Shown here piece by piece: positions 29,811 through 40,190 of a stretch of 64,000 bases of DNA; the first letter of the stretch is position 1; the number at the start of each line of letters is the position of its first letter. The stretch is taken from contig BQMF02000099.1 of assembly GCA_027922465.2 (NCBI GenBank), positions 868,001-932,000 on the forward strand, in the 5' to 3' direction. Position numbers and translations under genes: made by a program. A model generated the notes under the pieces. The model was not told where the DNA came from, did no database searches, and saw only the letters and a list, made by a program, of their open reading frames with translations. The stretch is from Turritopsis dohrnii. Lineage: Eukaryota > Cnidaria > Hydrozoa > Anthoathecata > Oceaniidae.

Positions 29811-30581
29811 TCATCTACTTTCTTTCAAAGATAGAACAATCAAAACTGATAAAACAGGCAAGTTTTTACAAGTCATCGTAATTACTTCCCATGTCTTTGC
29901 CTCGGTTAAGTTCTTCCACTTCTGCGTATTTAAGTCAATAAACAACATATTCAAAATAATTATGGAGGCAAAGATTGTTGAGCTAATTTGGATGTGATAA
30001 CCTCCATACATACAGATACAGCAAATTATGAATAAACAGAACATTATATAAGTTGTTACAAATGTTCCAGGAAGCAGCTGAACTAAGAGATCAAATTCAC
30101 TGTCACTATTCCAAATAAGCATTGCACTTAACATAGCATATACACCCAACAGCTGTCTTCCAAATGATGACAAATAAGTAATTTTGTTTTGAAATTCATC
30201 ATCATGACTCATAATCATGAAATAACTTCCAATGCAAGCTATATTTCTGAAGAGAAATCGGAGAAGAAAGTGTTCATTCTTTATGGTTTGGTACTCTAAA
30301 TAACTTCCACATACTATCAATAAGACCATCACGAAAGCAAAACATCTTTTTAATCTGAACAAATTGTAGGATAACACTGTACCCGTAACAAAGTATGTTC
30401 CAACCATGAAATATATTAGTGTAAACATTGATTTGTCAATTAAGTTTTGTTTAATCCAGTCTGCAGTGGTGACCATCAATAGAACTGCACAAAAATATGG
30501 ATATCTTGTCAGAACGAAGAATGAAGTTTCTGATAACCCCTTAATCATTGTTTGATACAATAGATTTTTTTGATCTTCCAT
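29811..30581 (-). CDS. TMEM101: Transmembrane protein 101 homologue, intronless
   Basis: A single exon of 256 codons starts at MEDQKNLL (30581) and ends at 29811; human TMEM101 has 257 residues. Matching positions include VLTRYPYFCAVLLM near the N-terminus, RNIACIGSYFMIMS, FGRQLLGVYAM, LLVQLLPG and the C-terminal LFIDLNTQKW, spaced as in the family. About eight hydrophobic segments are visible. The molecular function of TMEM101 is not settled, although the human protein has been reported to activate NF-kB on overexpression. A strong acceptor-like stretch (ten T then AG) ends 17 nt before the ATG, which suggests a non-coding upstream exon or trans-splicing. The frame is open 13 codons further upstream but without an ATG. 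Confidence 0.85.
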   Translation of the reverse strand: MEDQKNLLYQTMIKGLSETSFFVLTRYPYFCAVLLMVTTADWIKQNLIDKSMFTLIYFMVGTYFVTGTVLSYNLFRLKRCFAFVMVLLIVCGSYLEYQTIKNEHFLLRFLFRNIACIGSYFMIMSHDDEFQNKITYLSSFGRQLLGVYAMLSAMLIWNSDSEFDLLVQLLPGTFVTTYIMFCLFIICCICMYGGYHIQISSTIFASIIILNMLFIDLNTQKWKNLTEAKTWEVITMTCKNLPVLSVLIVLSLKESR

Positions 30582-30883
30582 TTTGTTGCCTGATACTCCT
30601 AAAAAAAAAACGATTGACAAATATAAATCTAATTTATGTAATTATCGAATTACTATTTATCTTATTTTTGCATTTTTGGACCTACTATGTCATTTAGCAT
30701 TGTGGTGTAGTTAAAAGGCTTTATGAAATAATAAATGCATGACAATTTAACGAGGTAAATAATGAAAAATATTGACCAGCATTGCAATACTTCACAAGGC
30801 ATTGAATTTCTTAGTAAATACTACAAGTTTATTCTTCTAGCAATCAACACTGAGAGTGGTGGAGGAAAGCCATATCTGAAGTT

Positions 30884-31353
30884 ATTACACGCTTTTTTTT
30901 TTATAAGAACAATTTTATAAGAACACGAGCCTCAGATTTAGCCAAAAAATAAGAACAAAATAAGAACAAACCGAGGCTCAAATTAATGTTTCAAAAATTA
31001 AGAACAGCCTAAGCCTGAATTTTCTTATAAAATAAGAACAACTCATGATAGGAACAACTCATGATGTGAATTCTCTCACTGTCAAATGGTTTAGAAGTTG
31101 TTGTTTTTTTCACCTTGCATACTCATATCGGGTCATTACTGAACAGCAACCATGCTTTTAAACAGTTGTTTTTAAAAAGATTTATTTTAATTTTACTGGA
31201 AGTTCCATAAATAAGAACAAAATGAGGCTGAAATTTGTGTTCTTAAAGCTAAGAACAAAATAAGAACAATTCAGGCTGAATGGGCTCAAAAAATAAGAAC
31301 AGCCAGTCTCAAGGTCAGATTTTACTGGTTCTTATAAAAAAAAAGCGTGTAAT
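30884..31353. mobile_element. MITE rich in AAGAACA repeats
   Basis: Inverted ends ATTACACGC(T)n and (A)nGCGTGTAAT bound 470 bp. ATAAGAACA or AAGAACA recurs about ten times inside, mixed with GAGGCTGA blocks. Part of the interior is shared in inverse orientation with 35990-36245. Confidence 0.75.
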
Positions 31354-32065
31354 TGTGATAAGATATGTTAGATAATAATCTTATTACATCATATTAGCTC
31401 CACCATATTTGTAAATATCAGTGTGGACACAGGAATCCCTTTAATGTTGATGTAATCCCTTTGATTTGTGAAATTGGTTGGAAATCACTTGGAAATCATT
31501 TAGCAGCCATCTTTGTTTGTAGATCACATGTCTTTTTGAACTTTTTGAAAATTCTCATGCAAGTAAAAAACTATTCCTGAATATTATATAACGTATTAGG
31601 ATATAGATTATATACAACATTTTGTTAGAAAAATAATGGATGAAAACAGTTTGTCACTATAATAAATAAGAGCGTTCTGCAAAGACCTTATTCGAAATCT
31701 TTCGTAGGTCCAGAATTTCGGCTACCGTCGACAAGTTGCTAGTCCCAGATCTCTTTCTTAATCTTGATGCGCGCTTATATCTGAAGTGTCTTCACATTAC
31801 CACAAGTTTCATGGTGTAGCATTCCGTTATTATTTCAACCTTAAAACGTCTGGAATGGTTTGTCTAATTTTCTATTTTGGAATATAAATTACATTTCTTA
31901 TGCAATTGGTAGTTCGCTGAAAAAACTTCTGCTATCTGCTGGATTTATAAGCATAAATGCTTAAAAGTTCCATTCATTGTTCTTCACAAATCTATTTCGA
32001 CTCTTGGTCTTTGCTTATTTATTCGCATTATATTATATATTATATTATATTATTTTTGTTCAATC
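31354..32065. other. Intergenic
   Basis: AT-rich, with a TATTA microsatellite near 32028-32053. No gene was found. Confidence 0.5.
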
Positions 32066-32534
32066 TACCGTAAAGCGGGGTGACTTCGATCAATTTTGCC
32101 ACTATTCTAAAAGTAATTTCTGAAATACTAAACCATTACCTCTGAAATTTTGGAAAATACATATTTCTTATATTTCAGTGCAAAATTTCACATTAACTAA
32201 ACTTTGTAATTCCAGAGAAATAACCTGATCTTTCCAAGAAAACAACAATATTGATTATGGGGTGACTTCGATCAGCTTATGAGAAGCGCCCAATTTCTTA
32301 TAATTATATTTGCCAACGTTTTTAAAGCGCCATTATTAAAATATTAACCGACCACTGTTTGTCATCCACGGTAAATGTTGGACCGTAATAGATCAGCGAA
32401 TGTTAGTAAAACAAAAGATATTACGACATTCACACATGTGTGACCTTCATTAATACGAAACAAAATTAACATTGAAATTTCATTGTATCTCAAACAAAAT
32501 ATCCTGCTGATCAAAGTCACCCCGCTTTACAGTA
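32066..32534. mobile_element. Mariner-type MITE
   Basis: The ends TACCGTAAAGCGGGGTGACT and AGTCACCCCGCTTTACAGTA are near-perfect inverted repeats with TA at both borders. The interior is non-coding. A related terminus occurs at 4041-4061. Confidence 0.8.
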
Positions 32535-34050
32535 TGTTTCAGGAGGGCATACTGATTGGATTTCTTTCATTGAGCACAGTTTTATTTAAACAAGTCAAAA
32601 ACAACGCTGAAATATGGAAAATGTTGATGCAAAATGCAAGTATATGCATCAGAAGGGAAATTCTTCATTCTCAACATCTTAAGTAACGATAACTAGAAGA
32701 AGAGTACTGTATTCTCTCTCTAACTAGTGCCCCTCTCTAATAAGCACCTCCCTCTAGTCAAAAATATTTTTATAAACGCCCCTCTCCAATATTAGAGTTA
32801 CTTAACATTAACTCAGAAGTTAATAAGTGCCCAGTAGTTAGAACTTTGAACAAAAAGTGAAAATTCTGTAATAAAAAGAAAGACTATATTTTTGTGATGT
32901 CTAAATGCAGCCTTCTGAATTTACGACGGCATTCAGCTTTTGTCGTCGTGAAGGTGCCGTAAATAAAAATTATAACAGCAAAATTTTGCCAACAATGTTT
33001 TTTGAATACATTGAATATTTCAGGGGTATTCCTGGGAATTCCCCTGACATTTTCTGTTTATTCTCAAAAATTTTCTTTCTGACATCTTTCGCTTGCCGTG
33101 AAATTAGTAAAGAAACGTTAACATGTAGGTATGTTGTTTTTAAATTATGACTATCAAACAAATAATAGGACAAGTTCACACCAAATCACCTGCGGTTTAC
33201 AATTTTAACTTCTTGTTCTAGTTAACACTATTGATTTATAAACTATTTAGTTTATGTTTTGTTAGCCATTATTCTACACCAATATTTTTACTGGAATAAA
33301 CTAATCAAGTTTTGCCGTCGTCAACATCTTACATGGCAGCATTTTTTATCGTCGTAAATAATGATCTGCCGTCGCAATTTTCAAACACGACGAAGCACTT
33401 TTTCGTTGTCAGTCTTTGTTCCTAATTCAGAGGGCTGTAAATATAAGTTATAGGTGCAAAATGCCATGCCATGCCCATTAAAGAGCTAAAAAATGTTTAA
33501 TTGACAATGAATGATTGGGTTTCTAAACTCAATTCAAGATTGAGTTTCAACTACCGGTAAATGGTAGTTGGAAAGTGTTTGGAAGTCCATGGTGAATTCA
33601 GACCATGGTGTTTTGCGTCTACAATTTTTTGCCGAGGTAAACGAATCCGAATTAGAAAGGCTCTTACCAGAAGTTTTTGAGCAGACAAAAGAGGATGTTT
33701 TAACTCGTGAACCACAAACATTCCAAACTGATTCAAATTATTTGTCACTGTACAATGCTCAGTCAAGTTATCAGTGTGGGACTGATTAGTGTTAAACTCA
33801 CAAAATAATCAATCTGAATTCATTGATCAGTAGTGTATAAAAATTCTTGTGTGTGGCTTTTTTTGGTTTTTTGTTTGAAAGTTTTTTGCTCACAAGAAGT
33901 CAATTGCACAAACATAAAATAATAATCATGACATCAGTGGAAGACTGCTTAATCATTGCAAATGTTTTTACCTCAAATTTAAGATGTCTAGTACTTTAAG
34001 TACGAAATTTATCCCTTGTTCCCAGCTGATCCCTTCCCCCTCATCCCTAT
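32535..34050. other. Intergenic with degenerate repeats
   Basis: At 32700-32840 blocks such as GCCCCTCTCTAATAAGC recur, a degenerate transposon end. A 73-codon frame at 33568-33789 (VNESELERLLPEVFEQTKED) has no ATG at its upstream end and no recognised family; it could be a last exon or chance. Confidence 0.4.
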
Positions 34051-34345
34051 GGGGACATTCACATAGTACGTACGCACAAAGGGGGGGGAGGGGGGTCTTT
34101 GCAAAAGCGTACGCTTGCGTACAAGGGGGAGGGTAGGGGTGCTGGGGAAAAGTACGTACGCAAAAAAAAATTTTTTTTGTTGCTTTTTTTCCTTGAAGTA
34201 AATCGATTTTAGCTGTTTAGAAAAATTATGAGATACATTATAATTTCTTAACAATATATATCTTGATTTGCAATGAACCTCGTAATTTTAAATAAAAGTC
34301 TGTTAAAAAAATCTTTCGTCTTGGTTCATCGATTCATTAAAAAAC

Positions 34346-34620
34346 TAGCCGCCAAGGCGGCGTCGCTCGCCGCCCGGTATTGTATGTTCATAACGATATT
34401 TGTACCCATCCACCCTTTAATGCATAAACGTAAAAGTAAAGCAAAGTAAAGCAATGCTTCGCCCGTCGGGCTCGTCGCTAACTTCAGGCCCCGGCCGGTC
34501 AGTGAAAAATACACTTCATCAATATAGTTAAGTGTTATAATGTGATAGAGCTCGAAACGCTGATCAAGAAAATGTACGGGTTTGTATGTGTACGACTTAC
34601 TGTTTCTGTATTGTCAAACA
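34346..34620 (-). mobile_element. Helitron 3'-terminal fragment
   Basis: Read on the minus strand, the sequence ends with a GCCGCC/GGCGGC palindrome merging into CTAG (34346-34349), followed by T. The adjacent interior (GAGCTCGAAACGCTGATCAA) matches the array units at 7159-9782. Confidence 0.55.
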
Positions 34621-35050
34621 AAGTTTTGTTTACATTTCCTAAACTCGCTTCATTGAAGTTTCATTGTTCAAATGTTGGATTAACTAATCGTAGACGTTTA
34701 AACCTGTTTCGAACGTAATACGATGGTGATACCGATAACGAAGCTGAGATCGACACCAACGTTGAAGCAAATACCCCTGAGCCAACTCAGAGAACCGAGG
34801 AAAGAATGCCAGTATTTGAAAATATATTTGATATTTTTAAAGGACCGTTTACAGACATTGACGTACAAATTTGATTATTTCAGGTTTTTGTGAATTCACT
34901 TCTAACTTTTGTTTCATTAATAAAGATTGTTCAAGATTGAAGACTTAATAGATACGATATTCTTTCTGTTTCAATTTTTGACTCGTACACCCTTGTTTTT
35001 CGATTATTTTTAAACAAAAACGCTACAAACGAAAAATTTATGTTTTTCGA

Positions 35051-35076
35051 GGGGGGGGGGGGGGGGGGGGGGGGGG
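35051..35076 (+). repeat. Run of 26 G
   Basis: An uninterrupted G homopolymer lies inside the TIR element, close to further G6-G9 runs. The length may be affected by sequencing error. Confidence 0.8.
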
Positions 35077-35345
35077 TACCAAAAAAACGTACGTACTAAT
35101 CAGGGGAGGTTGGAGTAAATGCGTACGTTTGCGTACAGGGGGGCAGGGGGGGGGGTCTGATTTTCGACTTTTTTGTGCGTACGTACTATGTGAATGGCCC
35201 CTATGCTCACAAATTGTGATGGAACACTGTATGATGTTGAGTGATGATGCCGAAGATGAGAGCAGCAGTGAATAATTAGAAGTGGAGTTTTGTGACAATC
35301 ACAGAAGAAATTTATTTGTTTTCATTTGTATTTATTTCTTTATGC

Positions 35346-35460
35346 CTTACATTACAAAGTGTGATAGTGGATTACAAAGTGCAACAAGGGTAGGTTACAA
35401 ACTAAGATGGGTCTTGGATTACAAATTGCAACAAAATGGATTACAAAGTGCAACATTACA
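35346..35460 (+). repeat. Short imperfect tandem repeat
   Basis: About five copies of (GG)ATTACAAAGTGCAACA with variable spacing. No coding meaning is evident. Confidence 0.7.
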
Positions 35461-35907
35461 TAAGTTTCTTATTTTGTGAACAATTATATAACTTTCATTT
35501 TCTCAATTTTTTCAATTATTTAACTTTTCATTTGATTCAAGGTTACAATGATGAGGCCATGGGTATACAGGAATAGTAAGATCGTAAAACGTTTTCCTGA
35601 TACTGTATATGTTGCAAAAAATTTAAGGAAATTTTGGTGGAAAAAGCAAAAAAATACACCATTTGGTGGCAAAATATGGTAAAAAATACTGTAAAAAATG
35701 AAAAAAATGCTAAAATAAGAGTGTGACCCATGTAATAGTATACTCAGAACACAACTGCTTTCCAAATTCTCATCTTCAAATATACACAAAGATTGCTATC
35801 AATATCAAGCAAATAAAGAGAGAAAAGTGCAATTTTGACATCCACTTTTATCCAGTGCAGTGTACTTCATTTTTGGCAGTGTTTTTTTTTTTGCATTGTC
35901 TTTTTTA

Positions 35908-36245
35908 ATTACAGTACACGCTTGTAACGACTGGCACACCAGAGGTACCGGGTTTGAATCCTCGGATGCTTCAGGGTTAATATGGCTGGGTGAGGTGAAT
36001 TGTTCTTATTTTGATCTCAGCTTTAAGAACACATTTCAGCTTCATTTTTTTCTTGTTTATGGAGCTTCCAGTAAAATGAAAACAATGGTTGCTGTTTTGT
36101 AATGACCTGATATGAGTATGTAAGGTGAAAAAAACCTCCTAAACCACAGGTTATGGCTAAGCCTGTTGTTCTTATTTTGTTCTTATTTTTTGGCCAAATC
36201 CGAGGCTCGTATTCTTATAAAATTGTTTATAAAAGTGTGTACCTG
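35908..36245 (+). mobile_element. SINE-like element with AAGAACA body
   Basis: A 3' tRNA-half is visible: a GACTGGCACACCAG stem-loop and the box B GGGTTTGAATCCTC. A body follows that shares TTCTTATTTTG blocks, inverted, with 31090-31270. The 5' half with box A is not clear. Confidence 0.5.
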
Positions 36246-37287
36246 ACAACCTTAAAGATTCTTCTTTCTTTTTCTATTTGTTAAACAGAATTTATTGTGA
36301 CACAAATATTATTTTTCATCCCCAATTGTTTCAAGCAACTTATGTGTCTTTATGAGAAACCCTAATGTAACTAAGTTTTAAATTTTGTGCAATAATAACT
36401 CCAACCTTGCTCATGAGTGAATGAGGATGTCAGTTTAGTCCCACCATGTCTAACTGGCCAGCGTTTTTTATACTAATAAAAGCCAAAACATGAACAGGAC
36501 AGAACTTGTCTCATCAGATTGCAACTAAAACATTGGTGCAGAGGAGGTGATTTATCCATTTGTTTGTGAGATTTTCCTAATTAAATATATTGTCTTATTT
36601 AAAAAATCATTTGCAATGTTGAAAAGTACACCACCAATATTTACGCTGGCATCTTCCAAACTAAACAAAATATAGGAGAAGCAGTATGACTACATAGGAT
36701 GCCACCAATGGAAATGGGCTTCTCTCAAGCACTAACAACTAAAATTTCCAGTATGCTGCGTATCTACCAATGGAAATTTTTACGGTGTGGGCTAAGTACA
36801 GGGGAATTGACAGCAATCCTTTTGGATACAGTTGTCCAAATTAAAAAAAAACTAAAAAAAAATTTAGAAAAGATTGCCAACCCTTAATCTTGTTGATTTT
36901 GTTGCCAAGTTAAAAATAAATATACGCTAGATTTCACATTTTTCGTTTTTCTTTAATTATTCCTTATTCTTTTGTTTTCATGAATTTATGCAGTAGTTCA
37001 GTGATTCAGAATTTTATCATCAATAAAATATAGTGTCTCTTTCACTCTTTATGCACTTCTTATGTTAAACTTCTGTTGATTAAACTGCACTTAAGATATA
37101 AGAACTTGTAACACACCGACAAAAGAAGTGATAGTATTGTTATTTTCATTTCTCCTGTTTGTAAAACTGCTTTCACTTCAACTAGTTTCTGAAGGATAAT
37201 TGATTTGGGATATTTGATATTGATCATAAATTGTTGCGATTTGATAAAACATAGTTTACTCCATCATACTTTCAGCAAAGCTATAAA
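36246..37287. other. Upstream region of the SR gene
   Basis: AT-rich, with no gene found. It ends in an acceptor-like TACTTTCAG at 37267-37275, 12 nt before the SR start codon. Confidence 0.5.
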
Positions 37288-40190
37288 ATGTCTGACTATC
37301 GAGAAAGCAGAAGAGATTATGGCTCTCGATCTGAAAGTAGAAGCGATCCTCGTCCACCTCTTCCTACAAAGAGCATGATGGGTAGCCGTATTTATATTGG
37401 AAAGCTACCACAGGATGTTCGTGAGAGAGACATAGAAAAAGTCTTTGCAAAATTTGGAAAAATTAAAGAAGTAACGATGAAGGGCAATTACTGTTTTGTG
37501 GTAAGTGTGCAACATCTTCCATGATCATTATGAGGTTACTGCAGGAAAACTTTTTCATGAGCTTTCTTTACTTAAAGCAATATGAAAGTTCTCACGATGC
37601 AAAAGATGCTGTCTATGAAATGAATGAAAGAACAATCTTTGGTGAAAGGTAAAAATTTTCCCAGTCTTTGATATCCATATTTAAAACTCCAAGTACCTTC
37701 CAAACTATAGATAGACTTTTCTTTTCAGAGTTCAAGTGGAACACGCACGAACACCTAAAGAGTTTGGTTTTAGAGGTGGTTACCGTGGTGGGTATCGAGG
37801 CAGTTATGGGTACAGCAGTCGTTCATCATATGGCAGTAGTCGCAGTTCTTACAATGGCAGCTCTAACAGGTGCTTAAGTCCTTGTAATATCTTATACCCA
37901 TTTATTTTTGGATTTTTCATTTGTCTTGAATATACATGTAGCCATTTCAGCTTTTGTGCGAATAAGGTTTGATATCAAACCATTCAGCTTTCCAATTATG
38001 TGTGATTTTCCTAGAAGCAGTTACCGTGGCCGAAGGAGATCACCACAAAGAAGTGATTATCGCCTAGCTGTTACTAATCTGTCAACCCGCTGTGATGGTC
38101 ACGTAAGTGGTTCTACATGGGAATAAACCTTTTTCATTAAACAAATCCCCCTTCAGTCAACTATATGCTTTTTCATAGTAAGTGATCATTTGAGAACGTA
38201 TCTTAAGAGTTTATCAAGGCTCAACTAAATAGCTGAACCAGCTTTACAACTCCTTAATAACTCTCTATTGAAAAAATAGTTCTTAAATCTTATGATGACC
38301 ACATCACAGTACAATCGGATATCTTCTTATTGCCAATATTTAAGAACTATTTCGGTCTCTTGTTATTTAACACATGTCTTTCCTTTACAGCTGGTAGTTT
38401 TAGTTGAAAAAATACGTGTCGATTATTACGTTAAATGCACGATAAAATTCCGCTCGGACAACACGGCCCTACCTATTATAACGTAAACCATCATTTCTTT
38501 GGAAATGTCGAGTGTATTGTGCTGAAGTTCCCGAATTGCGATTTCGAACGGGCGAATTTAAGATAGAATGGTTCGTTTGAATGAATTTCTAACCAGGTGT
38601 AAGGCGAGATCGATATCGTTACACATATTGCGGCAAAAATCATATTGTCGTCGGCAAAACGAAATGTTTGACGAAAATGTGCAACAGCAAAAAGATATCG
38701 ATATACGTGCGTAACAAGAAAGGGTAATGACATGTATATTTTCTGTATATAGAACAAAATTTCTGCTTCCAAGAAGTAAGTAGCTAATTTTGAAGCCGTT
38801 ACGCATTACCACGTGAAAATGATTTGTTTGCAATACGCGACAGTAATACTGGTTCCAAACCACTTCCAGCATACGATACACATTGAATATTTGTTGTATA
38901 TCAGTATTTACTAATTTCAAAAAATTATCTTCCATATAGGATTTGAAAGCAGTTATGGAAAAAGCCGGCGAAGTCGTATTTTCAGATGCACACAAAAGAC
39001 GGGTCGGAGAAGGGTGGGTTTTCTTTGATTGCTGCTTAACAGTAGACGGTCTATTTCTTACAAAGTATATAATGATTTGTTATTTTTTTTCAAGAGTTGT
39101 AGAATTCGCTTCAAGAAAGGACATGGAAAGAGCATTGAAAAAATTAGATGGATTGGAAATCAATGGCAAAGCTATCAAGTTAGAAATCGTAAGTAGCTAT
39201 AATTTCATATAGAATATACCTTTGTGAATTCTTCTTGTTGACGTCATCATTCTGGCTATGTCTATGTGACGTCATTCTTTTCAATGATTATAATTTGAAA
39301 TGGTTTATCGATATTTAGGAGGAAGTTCGAAAGACGCGTCATTCGAGGTCACGTTCTGGTTCCAACTCACGATCTCGATCTAGGTCAAGATCTCGTTCCC
39401 GTTCAAGATCCCGATCGGCTTCTGCGTCACCGAAAAGGTAATTTGAACTCTTTAAATTTCCGGTTACTTGCGTTTCCATAGAGACGGGGTAGTTCGATAG
39501 AAGAAATCATTTTTGGAATTATGGAGAACCTGTATCATGTGATATGTGATTTTTAGAAAGCGGAGAAGACGATCATCTACACGCTCTGGTTCAGAAGAAG
39601 CACGCTCCGATGCAGAAGGTTCCAAGAAAGATGATCGAAGTGATGATGAAGAATTTGAAGAAGCTGAAAGGAGTGTGAAACAGAAGAAAGAACGCAGACG
39701 GAAACAAGGTGGTTCCGACTCTGAATCCGAAGAAGAAAAAGGTGACGCTAAAGCAAGCAGTGGTGGAGAACGAAAGAATTCGGAGAGCGAATCAACATCT
39801 GAAACTAAAAAAGATAAGGAAAGTGAAAAACAAGAAGAAGATGAGGAAGTGGAAGAAGTCGAAGTAGAGGAAGAAATTGAAGAGGAAGTCGAGGTTGAAG
39901 ACGATGAAGAAGAGCAGCCGAAACAAGAGGAAAGTGCTGTCGAAGAAAAGAATGATACGACAAAACAAGAAACAGACACTGCAGAAGAGACAAAGGAAGA
40001 AAAAATGGAAGAAGGAGATGAACATCAGAACGAAGAAGAAAGTGATAATCTCGACGATGATACCACGAAACCCTCTCGCAGTTCCACTAAAACACCTCCG
40101 CGTGCTACTCGACGCAGTAGCAGAAGAAGCGCGGGAAAATCAGACTCCCCTGCTGAAAATGGCGGAGAGGAGGAGGCGAGTGAGGACTGA
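37288..40190 (+). CDS. SR splicing factor (SRSF4/5/6-like) with acidic tail
   Basis: A nuclear pre-mRNA splicing regulator. Eight exons, 37288-37500, 37578-37648, 37729-37869, 38015-38102, 38940-39013, 39095-39188, 39319-39437 and 39557-40190, join to 477 residues. RRM1 (about 33-105) has RNP2 RIYIGKL and an RNP1-like GNYCFVQYE split by intron 1, and ends [11 protein letters not shown] Gly/Tyr/Arg/Ser linker follows ([17 protein letters not shown]). RRM2 (about 158-228) reads [19 protein letters not shown]. The usual SWQDLKD core is changed to CDGHDLKA, so its Trp is lost. A classic RS block (about 235-265) is then followed by some 140 residues very rich in Glu, Asp and Lys, then a basic RS-like end. 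The long acidic segment is unusual for SRSF4-6. All borders are GT-AG. A candidate AATAAA lies at 40666. Confidence 0.92.

Larger units (their letters stand above)
34051..35201. mobile_element. G-rich terminal-inverted-repeat element with TAT target duplication
   Basis: The ends GGGGACATTCACATAGTACG and CGTACTATGTGAATGGCCCC are inverted, and TAT flanks both sides (34048-34050 and 35202-35204). Subterminal parts repeat GTACGTACGCA and GCGTACGCTTGCGTACA next to G runs. This type of terminus (GGGG plus CATTCA or CATCCA plus TACGTA) recalls ISL2EU/Harbinger-related elements; that link is from memory. Inside are a Helitron 3' piece (34346 onward) and a short C-terminal-looking frame (EIDTNVEANTPEPTQRTEER, about 34740-34875). 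No transposase was recognised. Confidence 0.7.

Noticed and set aside
33568..33789. 73-codon frame with VNESELERLLPEVFEQ
   Set aside because: Lacks an ATG at its start and a clear acceptor; kept only as a remark in the intergenic entry.
38558..38995. 145-codon minus-strand frame across SR intron 4 and exon 5
   Set aside because: It overlaps a well-supported coding exon on the other strand and shows no family motif.
39464..40025. Long antisense frames (Ser- and Phe-rich) opposite the last SR exon
   Set aside because: They are mirror images of the Glu/Lys-rich coding sequence, whose composition keeps the other strand open.
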